Positions 45,362-53,151 of a stretch of 56,273 bases of DNA are shown here, piece by piece; the stretch's first letter is position 1; every line of letters begins with the position of its first letter. The notes under the pieces are model-generated. The model ran no database searches. It worked only from the letters and a program-made list of their open reading frames with translations, and was not told the origin of the DNA. Position numbers and translations under genes: made by a program. The DNA is taken from the NCBI RefSeq assembly GCF_020179475.1, contig NZ_JAILXZ010000007.1, positions 1 through 56,273 of the forward strand, in the 5' to 3' direction. The stretch is from Novosphingobium huizhouense (GTDB lineage: Bacteria > Pseudomonadota > Alphaproteobacteria > Sphingomonadales > Sphingomonadaceae).

Positions 45362-45759
45362 GCCGCCGCTCCCCGCATGATCGCCAGGCCGAGGAACAGC
45401 CCGGCAAGGCCCGCCGCCACCGACCCTGCGGCATAGGCCGCGGCAAGGCCGCCCTGCCCGCGCTCGATCAGCAGGGCGGTCTCGAGCGCGAACGAGGAGA
45501 ACGTGGTGAAGCCGCCGAGCACGCCGACGCCGAGCAGCAGCCGCCAGGCCTCTGCGCCGTTCGCGCGCGCCAGCCAGCCGGCCAGCAGCCCCATCGCCAG
45601 CGACCCGCCGACGTTGATCAGGAACGTGCCCCAGGGAAAGAGCGCCGCGGGTCCGGCGATGGCGGTGACGATGCGGCCGAGATGGAGACGCAGGAGAGCA
45701 CCGGCGCCGCCACCCAAGGCGACAAGTCCGCTGGCCTGCCAGGAAGAAGTCGATATCAT
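45358..45759 (-). CDS. crcB: Fluoride exporter CrcB/Fluc
   Basis: A 133-residue membrane channel with four helices. It has GTFLINVGGSLAMG and LGGFTTFSSFALETALL, the family's fluoride-path motifs. It works as a dimer. The start at 45759 is preferred over 45795. It is the first gene of a six-gene minus operon. I see no fluoride riboswitch upstream. Confidence 0.93.
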   Translation of the reverse strand: MISTSSWQASGLVALGGGAGALLRLHLGRIVTAIAGPAALFPWGTFLINVGGSLAMGLLAGWLARANGAEAWRLLLGVGVLGGFTTFSSFALETALLIERGQGGLAAAYAAGSVAAGLAGLFLGLAIMRGAAA

Positions 45760-45955
45760 TGGCCCGCCCTTAGCCGCTCGGGGCCGCAAATGCACGACAT
45801 TGCTTGCCTTCGCCGTGCGGAATCGCTATCGGGCCGCCGGTTCGAGCCGCATCCGTTCGGATTCGGCCCGTTTTGTGTTTCCCGGAATCATGGGTGAACC
45901 CCGCGCTTGACGCATGGCGGGCTCTCGCTCGAAACTGATTGAGGTATAGCGGTTT

Positions 45956-46162
45956 ATGCAAATTCTCGTTCGCGATAACAACGTCGACCAGGCCCTCCGC
46001 GCGCTCAAGAAGAAGCTGCAGCGCGAAGGCGTTTATCGCGAAATGAAGCTGCGCCGCCACTACGAGAAGCCCTCGGAAAAGCGCGCTCGCGAGAAGGCTG
46101 CCGCCGTCCGCCGCGCCCGCAAGCTCGAGCGCAAGCGCGCCGAACGCGACGGCGCGAAGTAA
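45956..46162 (+). CDS. rpsU: 30S ribosomal protein S21
   Basis: A 68-residue basic protein of the small ribosomal subunit: [20 protein letters not shown] and [20 protein letters not shown]. Full length for alphaproteobacteria. It stands alone, 196 bases from divergent crcB. Confidence 0.97.
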   Translation: MQILVRDNNVDQALRALKKKLQREGVYREMKLRRHYEKPSEKRAREKAAAVRRARKLERKRAERDGAK

Positions 46163-46182
46163 GGCGGAACGGGGCGATCGCG

Positions 46183-46205
46183 GGGAGAGGCCGACCTCTC
46201 CCTTC
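46183..46205 (+). terminator. Terminator after rpsU
   Basis: GGGAGAGG (46183-46190) pairs with CCTCTCCC (46195-46202) around a four-base loop, followed by TTC. A second hairpin, AGGGCGCCG (46240-46248) with 46256-46264, lies further downstream. Confidence 0.6.
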
Positions 46206-46342
46206 TCGCCTCTTGCCGAGCGGCCCTTGCTGGGCCAAGAGGGCGCCGTCGAAAGCGGCGCCCTTCGCGTGTCCGGCCCGAGCGGGCCGGCGAATCGGAG
46301 CGGTCCGCCGCACCTGTTTCGGGGACACCCAGAGGGGAAACA

Positions 46343-46873
46343 ATGTCGGAAATCACGCGCGTTCCGCTGCAGCCCGTGGCCAAGGGCTCGCTCACCAGGA
46401 TCTGGCTCGGCGTCATTCTCGCCGTCGTGGTCGGGGCCGCGCTGGCCTTTGCCGCGCGTTATCACGGCCTGGTGGTGGACACGCTCAAGGCCGGCACCGG
46501 CGCTTCGCCGACCAAGGCTGACGTCGTGCTGGTGAACTACGTCGGGCGCCTCGCCAGCGGCAAGGAGTTCGATCGCGGCGAAAAGGCGGTCATGCCGGTC
46601 GAAGGCGTGATCCCCGGCTTTGCCCAGGGGCTCCAGCAGATGCAGCGCGGCGGCAAGTACCGCCTCGAGATCCCAGCGGCGATGGCCTACGGCGCCAACG
46701 AGCAGAAGAGCCAGGCCACCGGCGAGGTGGTGATTCCGGCCAACAGCGACCTCGTGTTCGATGTCGAACTGCTCGACTTCAAGAGCGCGGCGGAAATCGA
46801 GCGCCAGCGCCAGATGATCCAGCAGATGCAGCAGCAGATGGGCGCGCAGGCGCCGGGCGCTCCGCAACCCTGA
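46343..46873 (+). CDS. FKBP-type peptidyl-prolyl isomerase, membrane-anchored
   Basis: A 176-residue protein with an N-terminal transmembrane helix (about 20-42, IWLGVILAVVVGAALAFAAR), then an FKBP domain (about 60-160) with VLVNYVGRLASGKEFDRG, GVIPGFAQGLQQMQRGGKY and AYGANEQ, and a Gln-rich end. It probably folds proteins in the periplasm. A GAGGGG ribosome site precedes it. Confidence 0.92.
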   Translation: MSEITRVPLQPVAKGSLTRIWLGVILAVVVGAALAFAARYHGLVVDTLKAGTGASPTKADVVLVNYVGRLASGKEFDRGEKAVMPVEGVIPGFAQGLQQMQRGGKYRLEIPAAMAYGANEQKSQATGEVVIPANSDLVFDVELLDFKSAAEIERQRQMIQQMQQQMGAQAPGAPQP

Positions 46874-46910
46874 CCTTCTCGCCGGGCGGACGGGCCCTTA
46901 CGCCCTGAAG

Positions 46911-46938
46911 CCGCCCGCCCTCAACCGCCCGCCCTCAA
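46911..46938. repeat. 14-bp tandem repeat
   Basis: CCGCCCGCCCTCAA occurs twice in direct tandem, between the FKBP and gatC genes. No function is apparent. Confidence 0.85.
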
Positions 46939-47032
46939 CCGGCCCCGCCCCGGGACCGGCCACGCCTTGAAGATCGCCGCGCGCCTGTGCTAGCGCGCGG
47001 CGTTCGTTTTTCAGGCTTCGAAAGCTCTCTTC

Positions 47033-47335
47033 ATGTCCGTAGACACCGCGACCGTGGCGAAGATCGCCTCGCTGGCCCGCATCCGGGTCAGCGACGCCGA
47101 GATCGAGGCGATGGTGCCCGAATTGAACGGCATCCTCGCCTGGGTGGAACAGCTCGGCGAAGTCGACGTGACCGGCGTCGAGCCGATGACGGCGGTCATT
47201 CCCAACACGCTGCGCCTGCGCGACGACGTGGTGAACGCCGACCCGCTGACCGGCGGCGACATCCGCGACAAGGTGCTCGCCAATGCCCCCGCCGCCGAAC
47301 ACGGCTTCTTCGGCGTGCCCAAGGTGATCGAATAA
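47033..47335 (+). CDS. gatC: Asp/Glu-tRNA amidotransferase subunit C
   Basis: The 100-residue structural subunit of GatCAB, which makes Gln-tRNA or Asn-tRNA by amidation. It has [20 protein letters not shown] and [18 protein letters not shown]. It precedes gatA by 2 bases. Confidence 0.95.
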   Translation: MSVDTATVAKIASLARIRVSDAEIEAMVPELNGILAWVEQLGEVDVTGVEPMTAVIPNTLRLRDDVVNADPLTGGDIRDKVLANAPAAEHGFFGVPKVIE

Positions 47336-47337
47336 CC

Positions 47338-48822
47338 ATGACCGACCTGACCGATCTCGGCGTTGCCGCCATCCGCGACGGCGTCGCCACCGGCGCCTTC
47401 ACCGCCACCGAAGTCGCCACCGCGTTCAACACCGCTGTTGCGGAAGCGAACGACGCGCTGAACGCGTTCATCGTAACCACCCCGGACGCCGCGCTCGCCG
47501 CTGCTGCCAGGGTCGATGCGATGCGCGCCGCCGGCGAGCCGCTCGGCAAGATGGCGGGCGTGCCGATCGGCATGAAGGATCTCTTCGCGACGCAGGGCGT
47601 GCAGACCACCGCCGCCTCGAAGATCCTCGAAGGCTTCACCCCCGAATACGAGTCGACCGTCAGCGCCAAGCTGTGGGACGCGGGCGCGGGCATGCTCGGC
47701 AAGCTCAACCTCGACCAGTTCGCGATGGGCTCGTCGAACGAGACCAGCGCCTTCGGCAATGTCATCTCGCCCTGGCGCCGCCCGGGCGACACCGCGCCGC
47801 TCGCGCCCGGCGGCTCGTCGGGCGGGTCCTCGGCCGCGGTCGCCGCGCGCATCGCGCCTGCCGCCACCGGCACCGACACCGGCGGCTCGATCCGCCAGCC
47901 CGCCGCCTTCACCGGCATTTCGGGAATCAAGCCCACCTATGGCCGCTGCTCGCGCTGGGGCGTGGTCGCCTTCGCCTCCTCGCTCGACCAGGCAGGGCCG
48001 ATGGCCCGCGACGTGACCGACTGCGCGATCATGCTCGAAGCCATGGCCGGGTTCGATCCCAAGGATTCGACCAGCCTCGACCTGCCCGTGCCCGAGTGGA
48101 GCGCGGCGCTGTCGTCCGATCTGCGCGGCAAGAAGGTCGGCATCCCGCGCGAATACCGCCTCGATGGCATGGACGCCGACGTCGCCCGCGTGTGGGACGA
48201 AGGCATCGCCTGGCTCAAGGATGCCGGCGCCGAGGTCATCGACATCTCGCTGCCGCACACCAAGTACGCGTTGCCGACGTACTACATCATCGCGCCTGCC
48301 GAAGCCTCGTCCAACCTCGCCCGCTACGATGGCGTGCGCTATGGCCTGCGCGATCTGCCGCAGGGCGCCGGCCTTCAGGACATGTACGCCGCCACCCGCG
48401 CCGCCGGCTTCGGCGACGAGGTCAAGCGCCGCATCCTGATCGGCACCTACGTGCTCTCGGCCGGCTTCTACGATGCCTACTACACCCAGGCGCAGAAGGT
48501 GCGGACGCTGATCGCGCGCGATTTCTCGCAGGCGTTCGAACAGGTCGACGTGATCCTCGCGCCGACCGCGCCGACCGCTGCCTTCGCGCTCGGCGAAAAC
48601 AGCGACGATCCGCTGGCGATGTACCTCAACGACGTGTTCTCGGTCCCGGCGAGCCTTGCAGGGCTGCCCGCGATGTCGGTGCCCGCCGGGCTCGACCGCA
48701 ACGGCCTGCCGCTCGGGCTGCAGGTGATCGGCCGGGCCTTCGACGAACAGGGCGTGCTCGATGCCGGCCTCGCGCTCGAACAGCGCGCGGCCTTCTCGGC
48801 GCGCCCGGCAAAGTGGTGGTGA
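47338..48822 (+). CDS. gatA: Asp/Glu-tRNA amidotransferase subunit A
   Basis: The 494-residue amidase subunit. The Ser-cisSer-Lys set is K80 ([11 protein letters not shown]), S160 ([12 protein letters not shown]) and S184 ([11 protein letters not shown]). It releases ammonia from glutamine for transfer to misacylated tRNA. One base separates it from gatB. Confidence 0.96.
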   Translation: MTDLTDLGVAAIRDGVATGAFTATEVATAFNTAVAEANDALNAFIVTTPDAALAAAARVDAMRAAGEPLGKMAGVPIGMKDLFATQGVQTTAASKILEGFTPEYESTVSAKLWDAGAGMLGKLNLDQFAMGSSNETSAFGNVISPWRRPGDTAPLAPGGSSGGSSAAVAARIAPAATGTDTGGSIRQPAAFTGISGIKPTYGRCSRWGVVAFASSLDQAGPMARDVTDCAIMLEAMAGFDPKDSTSLDLPVPEWSAALSSDLRGKKVGIPREYRLDGMDADVARVWDEGIAWLKDAGAEVIDISLPHTKYALPTYYIIAPAEASSNLARYDGVRYGLRDLPQGAGLQDMYAATRAAGFGDEVKRRILIGTYVLSAGFYDAYYTQAQKVRTLIARDFSQAFEQVDVILAPTAPTAAFALGENSDDPLAMYLNDVFSVPASLAGLPAMSVPAGLDRNGLPLGLQVIGRAFDEQGVLDAGLALEQRAAFSARPAKWW

Positions 48823-48823
48823 A

Positions 48824-50311
48824 ATGAGCGAGTATCGTATCCAGGGCGCCACCGGCGAATGGGAGGTCGTGATCGGCCTCGAAGTCCATGCGCAGGTCAC
48901 TTCCAACGCCAAGCTCTTCTCGGGCGCGGCCACCGCGTTCGGGGCCGAGCCCAACGCGCAGGTGAGCCTGGTCGACGCGGCGATGCCGGGCATGCTGCCC
49001 GTCCCCAACCGCGAGTGCATCCGCCAGGCGGTGCGCACCGGCATGGCGATCGAGGCGCAGATCAACACCTGGTCGCGCTTCGACCGCAAGAACTACTTCT
49101 ACGCCGACCTGCCGCAGGGCTACCAGATCAGTCAGCTCTACCACCCGCTGGTCGGCGAAGGCGCGCTGGAAATCCAGCTCGACGACAAGGATCCGACCTC
49201 GACCAAGACCATCGGCATCGAGCGCATCCACGTCGAACAGGACGCGGGCAAGCTGATGCACGACCAGCACCCGACGATGTCCTACGTCGATCTCAACCGC
49301 TCGGGCGTGGCGCTGATGGAGATCGTCAGCCGCCCCGACATGCGCAGCCCCGCCGAAGCCGGCGCCTACCTCGCCAAGCTGCGCCAGATCCTGCGCTACG
49401 TCGGATCGTGCGACGGCAACATGGACCAGGGCTCGATGCGCGCCGACGTCAACGTCTCGGTGCGCCGCCCCGGCGAGCCGTTCGGCACCCGCACCGAGAC
49501 CAAGAACGTCAACTCGGTCCGCTTCGTGATGGCGGTGGTCGAGCAGGAAGCGCGGCGCCAGGTCGCGCTGATCGAGGACGGCGGCACGGTGGTGCAGGAA
49601 ACCCGTCTCTACGATCCCGACCGCAACGAGACGCGTTCGATGCGCAGCAAGGAAGACGCGCACGACTACCGCTACTTCCCCGATCCCGACCTGCTGCCGC
49701 TGGTGCTCGACGAGGCGTTCCTTGCCGAGTGCCGCGCGAGCCTGCCCGAACTGCCCGACGCCAAGCGCCGTCGCTACGAGACCGCGCTGGGCCTGTCGGC
49801 CTACAACGCCGCCGCGCTGACCGCCGACGTCGAGACCGCGCGCCAGTTCGAGGCGCTGCTGGCCTCGGTCGCGACCGAGGCCGGCAAGGCCGAGGCCGAC
49901 GTCGCCAAGCGCGTCGCCAACTGGCTGCTGTCCGAACGCCCGGGGATCCTCAATGCCAAGGCGATCCCGGCCGACAGCCCGAAGAATTCGCTCGAGGCGA
50001 ACACCGCGATCGTGGTGGCGACCGAGGCGGGCACGATTTCCGGCAGCAAGGCCAAGGAAATCTTCGAGCGCCACCTGACCGGCGACATCGACCTCGCCGC
50101 CGAGATCGACAGCAACAAGCAGACCACCGACACCGGCGCGATCGAGGCGGCGGTCGATGCGGTGCTGGCCGCCAATGTCGACAAGGTCGAGCAGTACAAG
50201 GCCGGCAAGGAAGCGCTGTTCGGCTTCTTCGTCGGCCAGACGATGAAGGCGATGCAGGGCAAGGGCAACCCGCAGGCGGTCAACCAGGTGCTCAAGGCCA
50301 AGCTCGGCTGA
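48824..50311 (+). CDS. gatB: Asp/Glu-tRNA amidotransferase subunit B
   Basis: The 495-residue kinase-like subunit that binds tRNA and activates the acyl group. [37 protein letters not shown] and the C-terminal GatB/YqeY domain (NQVLKAKLG) are typical. The start at 48824 overlaps nothing and follows gatA directly. Confidence 0.97.
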   Translation: MSEYRIQGATGEWEVVIGLEVHAQVTSNAKLFSGAATAFGAEPNAQVSLVDAAMPGMLPVPNRECIRQAVRTGMAIEAQINTWSRFDRKNYFYADLPQGYQISQLYHPLVGEGALEIQLDDKDPTSTKTIGIERIHVEQDAGKLMHDQHPTMSYVDLNRSGVALMEIVSRPDMRSPAEAGAYLAKLRQILRYVGSCDGNMDQGSMRADVNVSVRRPGEPFGTRTETKNVNSVRFVMAVVEQEARRQVALIEDGGTVVQETRLYDPDRNETRSMRSKEDAHDYRYFPDPDLLPLVLDEAFLAECRASLPELPDAKRRRYETALGLSAYNAAALTADVETARQFEALLASVATEAGKAEADVAKRVANWLLSERPGILNAKAIPADSPKNSLEANTAIVVATEAGTISGSKAKEIFERHLTGDIDLAAEIDSNKQTTDTGAIEAAVDAVLAANVDKVEQYKAGKEALFGFFVGQTMKAMQGKGNPQAVNQVLKAKLG

Positions 50312-50331
50312 CCCCCGCCCGTCCGCCGGCT

Positions 50332-50347
50332 GGCCCCGAAAGGGGCC
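50332..50347 (+). terminator. Hairpin after gatB
   Basis: GGCCCC-GAAA-GGGGCC stem-loop 20 bases after the gatB stop; no T-run, so its terminator role is uncertain. Confidence 0.4.
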
Positions 50348-50575
50348 GTATAGGGGCCGTTTGGTGGCCGGGGGGTTTACGGGGTTTACACTGTCCTGGC
50401 GAAAAAATCGCGAGGGCGGCGTCGAAGCCGACGGCGGACCGCCGCGCGCCCGGCGCGAGCGGCCAAGACCCTGTCCGACAACGATTTCCAAAGAGCGTCG
50501 GGGCGGCTTCATACGCCTGCGCCCCGCTGTAGGAAAGCGTTATCGGGGCGCTCGCCGCTGCCCGCCACGATGCAG

Positions 50576-50600
50576 GTGCAATTTGCATATGCAATTGCAC
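50576..50600. promoter_or_regulatory. AT-rich near-palindrome, possible operator
   Basis: GTGCAAT and ATTGCAC flank the perfect palindrome TGCATATGCA, with one extra T on the left. It stands out in GC-rich DNA about 104 bases upstream of the secreted-protein start. Confidence 0.5.
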
Positions 50601-50703
50601 AATCACCGTCGTTGGCGCGCCGCGAGCAGAAATCCTTGAACCAATGCGGTTGCGCATTGTGCGCGGCCATGCTCTTGTCCCTCGATCCAAAGGGGGGCAT
50701 TTC

Positions 50704-51381
50704 ATGCATTGTTCAAGAGCGGCGCGCGGCCTGTTGTGGCTGGCCTGCGCCTTTACATCGGTAGCATCGGCGCAGGCCGAGCCGGGCGCAGCCACGGCAT
50801 CGACGGCGCCCGCCGTCGTCGGCGCCGCCGGGGTTGGGGGAGGCGCCGGGGCCGCTGCCGCGACCAAGGGTGCGGCAGCGCCGTTCGCGATCCCCTCGCC
50901 CGAGGGGCTGACCATGCCGACGCTCGCGTTCACCGCGACCGCGCAGGACGAGCTGGACTACGACAAGTATTTCTACTTCCACCGCGCCGACACGACCTTC
51001 GCGCAGGCCTATGCCGACATCAAGGAATGCGATGCCCTGTCGAGCGGGAGCAGCATCTACTACGATTCGTCCTCGGCGACGGCCGCTGCCATGGCCAACT
51101 CGAGCGTGCTCGCCGCCGGCGTCGGCGGGGCGATTGCCGGGGCGATGATGGATGCCATCTTCGGTTCGTCCGCGCGCCGCGAGCAGCGGCGCCAGAACCT
51201 GCGCAACTGCATGCATTTCAAGGATTACCAGCGCTATGGCCTGAGCCACGAACTGTGGTCGGAGTTCAACTTCGAGGAAGGCAACGGACGCAAGAAGGAA
51301 GGCGTGCGCAACGATGCGCTGGCGCTTCAGGCGCTGGTTGCGTCCGGCCCCGCTCCCAAGACGAAGGAACTCGGCCTGTGA
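50704..51381 (+). CDS. Secreted protein with glycine zipper, unknown function
   Basis: A 225-residue protein with a signal peptide (about 1-23, ending VASAQA), a low-complexity Ala/Gly stretch, then a domain with ECDALSS and a glycine-zipper AAGVGGAIAGAMMDAIFG followed by NCMHFKDYQRYGLS. The two cysteines may pair. Glycine zippers occur in outer-membrane proteins, but no function can be named. ATG follows a GGGGGG-rich ribosome site and the end overlaps the next gene (GTGA). Confidence 0.75.
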   Translation: MHCSRAARGLLWLACAFTSVASAQAEPGAATASTAPAVVGAAGVGGGAGAAAATKGAAAPFAIPSPEGLTMPTLAFTATAQDELDYDKYFYFHRADTTFAQAYADIKECDALSSGSSIYYDSSSATAAAMANSSVLAAGVGGAIAGAMMDAIFGSSARREQRRQNLRNCMHFKDYQRYGLSHELWSEFNFEEGNGRKKEGVRNDALALQALVASGPAPKTKELGL

Positions 51382-52325
51382 AGATGCGCACCATTGTCAT
51401 GACCGCAGCGGCAAGCGCCGCGCTGGTCGCGCCGCTTGCCGTCCGCGCCGCGGACGCAGCCGCGTTCGTCGGTCCCGCTTCGGCCATCGAAGAACGCAAC
51501 GTGCTGTCGGGGAAGGAGAAGCTCGACCCGACCGCCGGCTATATCCTGGTGACGGGGGCCACCCGGCAGTTCGGGATGTTCCTGCGCGCGCCCGACGACG
51601 CAACGCGCGCCGAATGGGAGAAGGACCGGCAGAAGGCGTTCGCCAAGGAGCACCGGCGCTACGAGAGCGACCTCGCGGCCTGGAAGACCGCGGTCAGCAC
51701 CGCGCAGCAGACCAAGACAAACCCGCCCCCGCAACCCAAGGAGCCGAGCCTGGAGACGTTCGAGCACGCGCCGATCGCGCTGCAGGATGTCGCGACATTC
51801 GGCCCGCAGTTCGCCTATGCCAAAGGCGCCAGCTTCGCCTATCTGGAGAAAGTCCGGCCGGGGACCTACATCTGGTACGGCAACGTGATGGGCGGCAACG
51901 GCTACCCTGCTGCAGGCACCTGCATGTGCATGGGCACCGTGCAGTTCGAAGTGAAGCCCGGCGTGGTGACCGACCTCGGCAACGCGCTGCAGGCCCTGCC
52001 GCAATGGAACGCCGAGCTCGACGTGGCCCGGCTCCGGCAGAAGGAGGCCGACGACAAGCGCGTTGCCGCCGGCAAGGCGCCTGCCCCGCAGCTGGCCATG
52101 GTCGCGCTGCAGACCGAGCTTCCCGCCTCGCTCGCGGGCTGGCCCTCGGTCACGGCCGAGTTCCACGCCAGCCCCAAGATCAACAACTACTACGGCATCT
52201 TCGTTTCGCGCCTGCCGCCGGTCCCGGGCGTGCTGGGCTATCGCCGCGACGTGGTGGTCGACGCGCGCACCGGGCAGGACATCGACAGCCCGACGCTGGT
52301 AAGCCGGCAGAAGCCCAAGCTGTAG
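51378..52325 (+). CDS. Secreted protein of unknown function
   Basis: A 315-residue protein with a signal peptide (about 1-26, ending VRAAD). The central helical part is charged (AEWEKDRQKAFAKEHRRYES) and the C-terminal half is beta-rich with VRPGTYIWYGNVMGGNGYP and CMCMGTVQFEVKPGVVTDLG. This resembles surface-lipoprotein folds with pG.v.dLG strands, but I do not recognise the family. GTG at 51378 overlaps the preceding stop; ATG at 51384 is an alternative. Confidence 0.75.
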   Translation: MKMRTIVMTAAASAALVAPLAVRAADAAAFVGPASAIEERNVLSGKEKLDPTAGYILVTGATRQFGMFLRAPDDATRAEWEKDRQKAFAKEHRRYESDLAAWKTAVSTAQQTKTNPPPQPKEPSLETFEHAPIALQDVATFGPQFAYAKGASFAYLEKVRPGTYIWYGNVMGGNGYPAAGTCMCMGTVQFEVKPGVVTDLGNALQALPQWNAELDVARLRQKEADDKRVAAGKAPAPQLAMVALQTELPASLAGWPSVTAEFHASPKINNYYGIFVSRLPPVPGVLGYRRDVVVDARTGQDIDSPTLVSRQKPKL

Positions 52326-52476
52326 CGCCCTTCGCCGGGGAGGCGCGGCCATGCCCGCCTCCCCGGAACCGCATGCAAACGCCGCCAAATCCGAAGCGTC
52401 TCGCGGTCCTGACCGCCCCGCCCCATTGTGCCGGACGCGCCGGAGTGATGCTCTTGCCGCACGAGGGGAGGCGGCG

Positions 52477-53151
52477 ATGGCACGGCGGACCGGGGACAGT
52501 AAGAACGGGGACCGGGAGAACGGGCACGGGGAGAACGGGCACAGGCAGAGTGGGCCGGGGCAGATCCGCGCGCTGGCCGTGCTCGTGCTCGTCGTCGGCG
52601 CGCTGACGGCCACGCCGCTGTGCGCGACGGGCAAGGCGCATCAGGCCGGCCCCGCATCGACTGGCATCCCATCCCCGCCCGCGCCCGCAGCGCCGCCGTT
52701 ACGGGCGCTCGCGCAGGTGCGGCTGCTGGTCGACCTGCCGCGTACCCAGAGGGCGGGGGCGCGGGCGGCGGGGATGCTGTGCTTGCCCAACGGCGTGGTG
52801 CGCGTGGTCGACCTGGTCGGCGGCGATGCCGCGCTCGAGGCGACGGTGCGCGCGGCGCTGGCGCGCGCGGGCGAAACGCGCCTGCGCGGCGGCGGCGACA
52901 TCGAGATCCACCTGACCGAAGTGTCGGTGAAGCTCTGCGCGCGCAAGTGGGGCGCCTTCGGGATCGGCGGCGACCACGGCGCACTGTCGGGCGAGGCGAA
53001 CTATGCCTTCCGCTGGACCCGCACCGGCGATGCCGAACCGCGCAGCGCCCGGATCGCGCTGTCGATCGACCGCCACGCGCCGATGACCGCCGGCGAGATC
53101 ACCGGCCGGGCGCTCGACCTGCTGTTCGACAGGATCATTCCGGCAGCCTGA
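52477..53151 (+). CDS. Membrane-anchored or exported protein, unknown function
   Basis: A 224-residue protein. The N-terminus has polar repeats (KNGDRENGHGENGHRQSG), followed by a hydrophobic helix (ALAVLVLVVGALTATPLC) and a soluble domain from about residue 75 (LRALAQVRLLVDLPRTQRAG, then ALSGEANYAFRWTRTGDAEP). I do not recognise it. Its last 17 bases overlap the convergent peptidase gene. Confidence 0.68.
   Translation: MARRTGDSKNGDRENGHGENGHRQSGPGQIRALAVLVLVVGALTATPLCATGKAHQAGPASTGIPSPPAPAAPPLRALAQVRLLVDLPRTQRAGARAAGMLCLPNGVVRVVDLVGGDAALEATVRAALARAGETRLRGGGDIEIHLTEVSVKLCARKWGAFGIGGDHGALSGEANYAFRWTRTGDAEPRSARIALSIDRHAPMTAGEITGRALDLLFDRIIPAA

Larger units (their letters stand above)
50312..50703. 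other. 392-base region without a gene
   Basis: It contains the gatB hairpin, a tandem GGGGTTTAC (50372-50389), an AT-rich near-palindrome (50576-50600) and a smaller inverted repeat, CAATGCG/CGCATTG (50642-50659). Short open frames here have no coding look. It probably holds the promoter and operator of the downstream secreted-protein genes. Confidence 0.6.

Noticed and set aside
45760..45955. Fluoride riboswitch before crcB
   Set aside because: No sequence resembling the conserved riboswitch core was seen on the minus strand.
47011..49089. Long minus-strand open frame (692 codons) opposite gatC/gatA
   Set aside because: Shadow of gatA; composition typical of antisense frames in GC-rich DNA.
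50361..50639. Short open frame in the gene-free region
   Set aside because: No ribosome site, composition non-coding, overlaps regulatory-looking palindromes.
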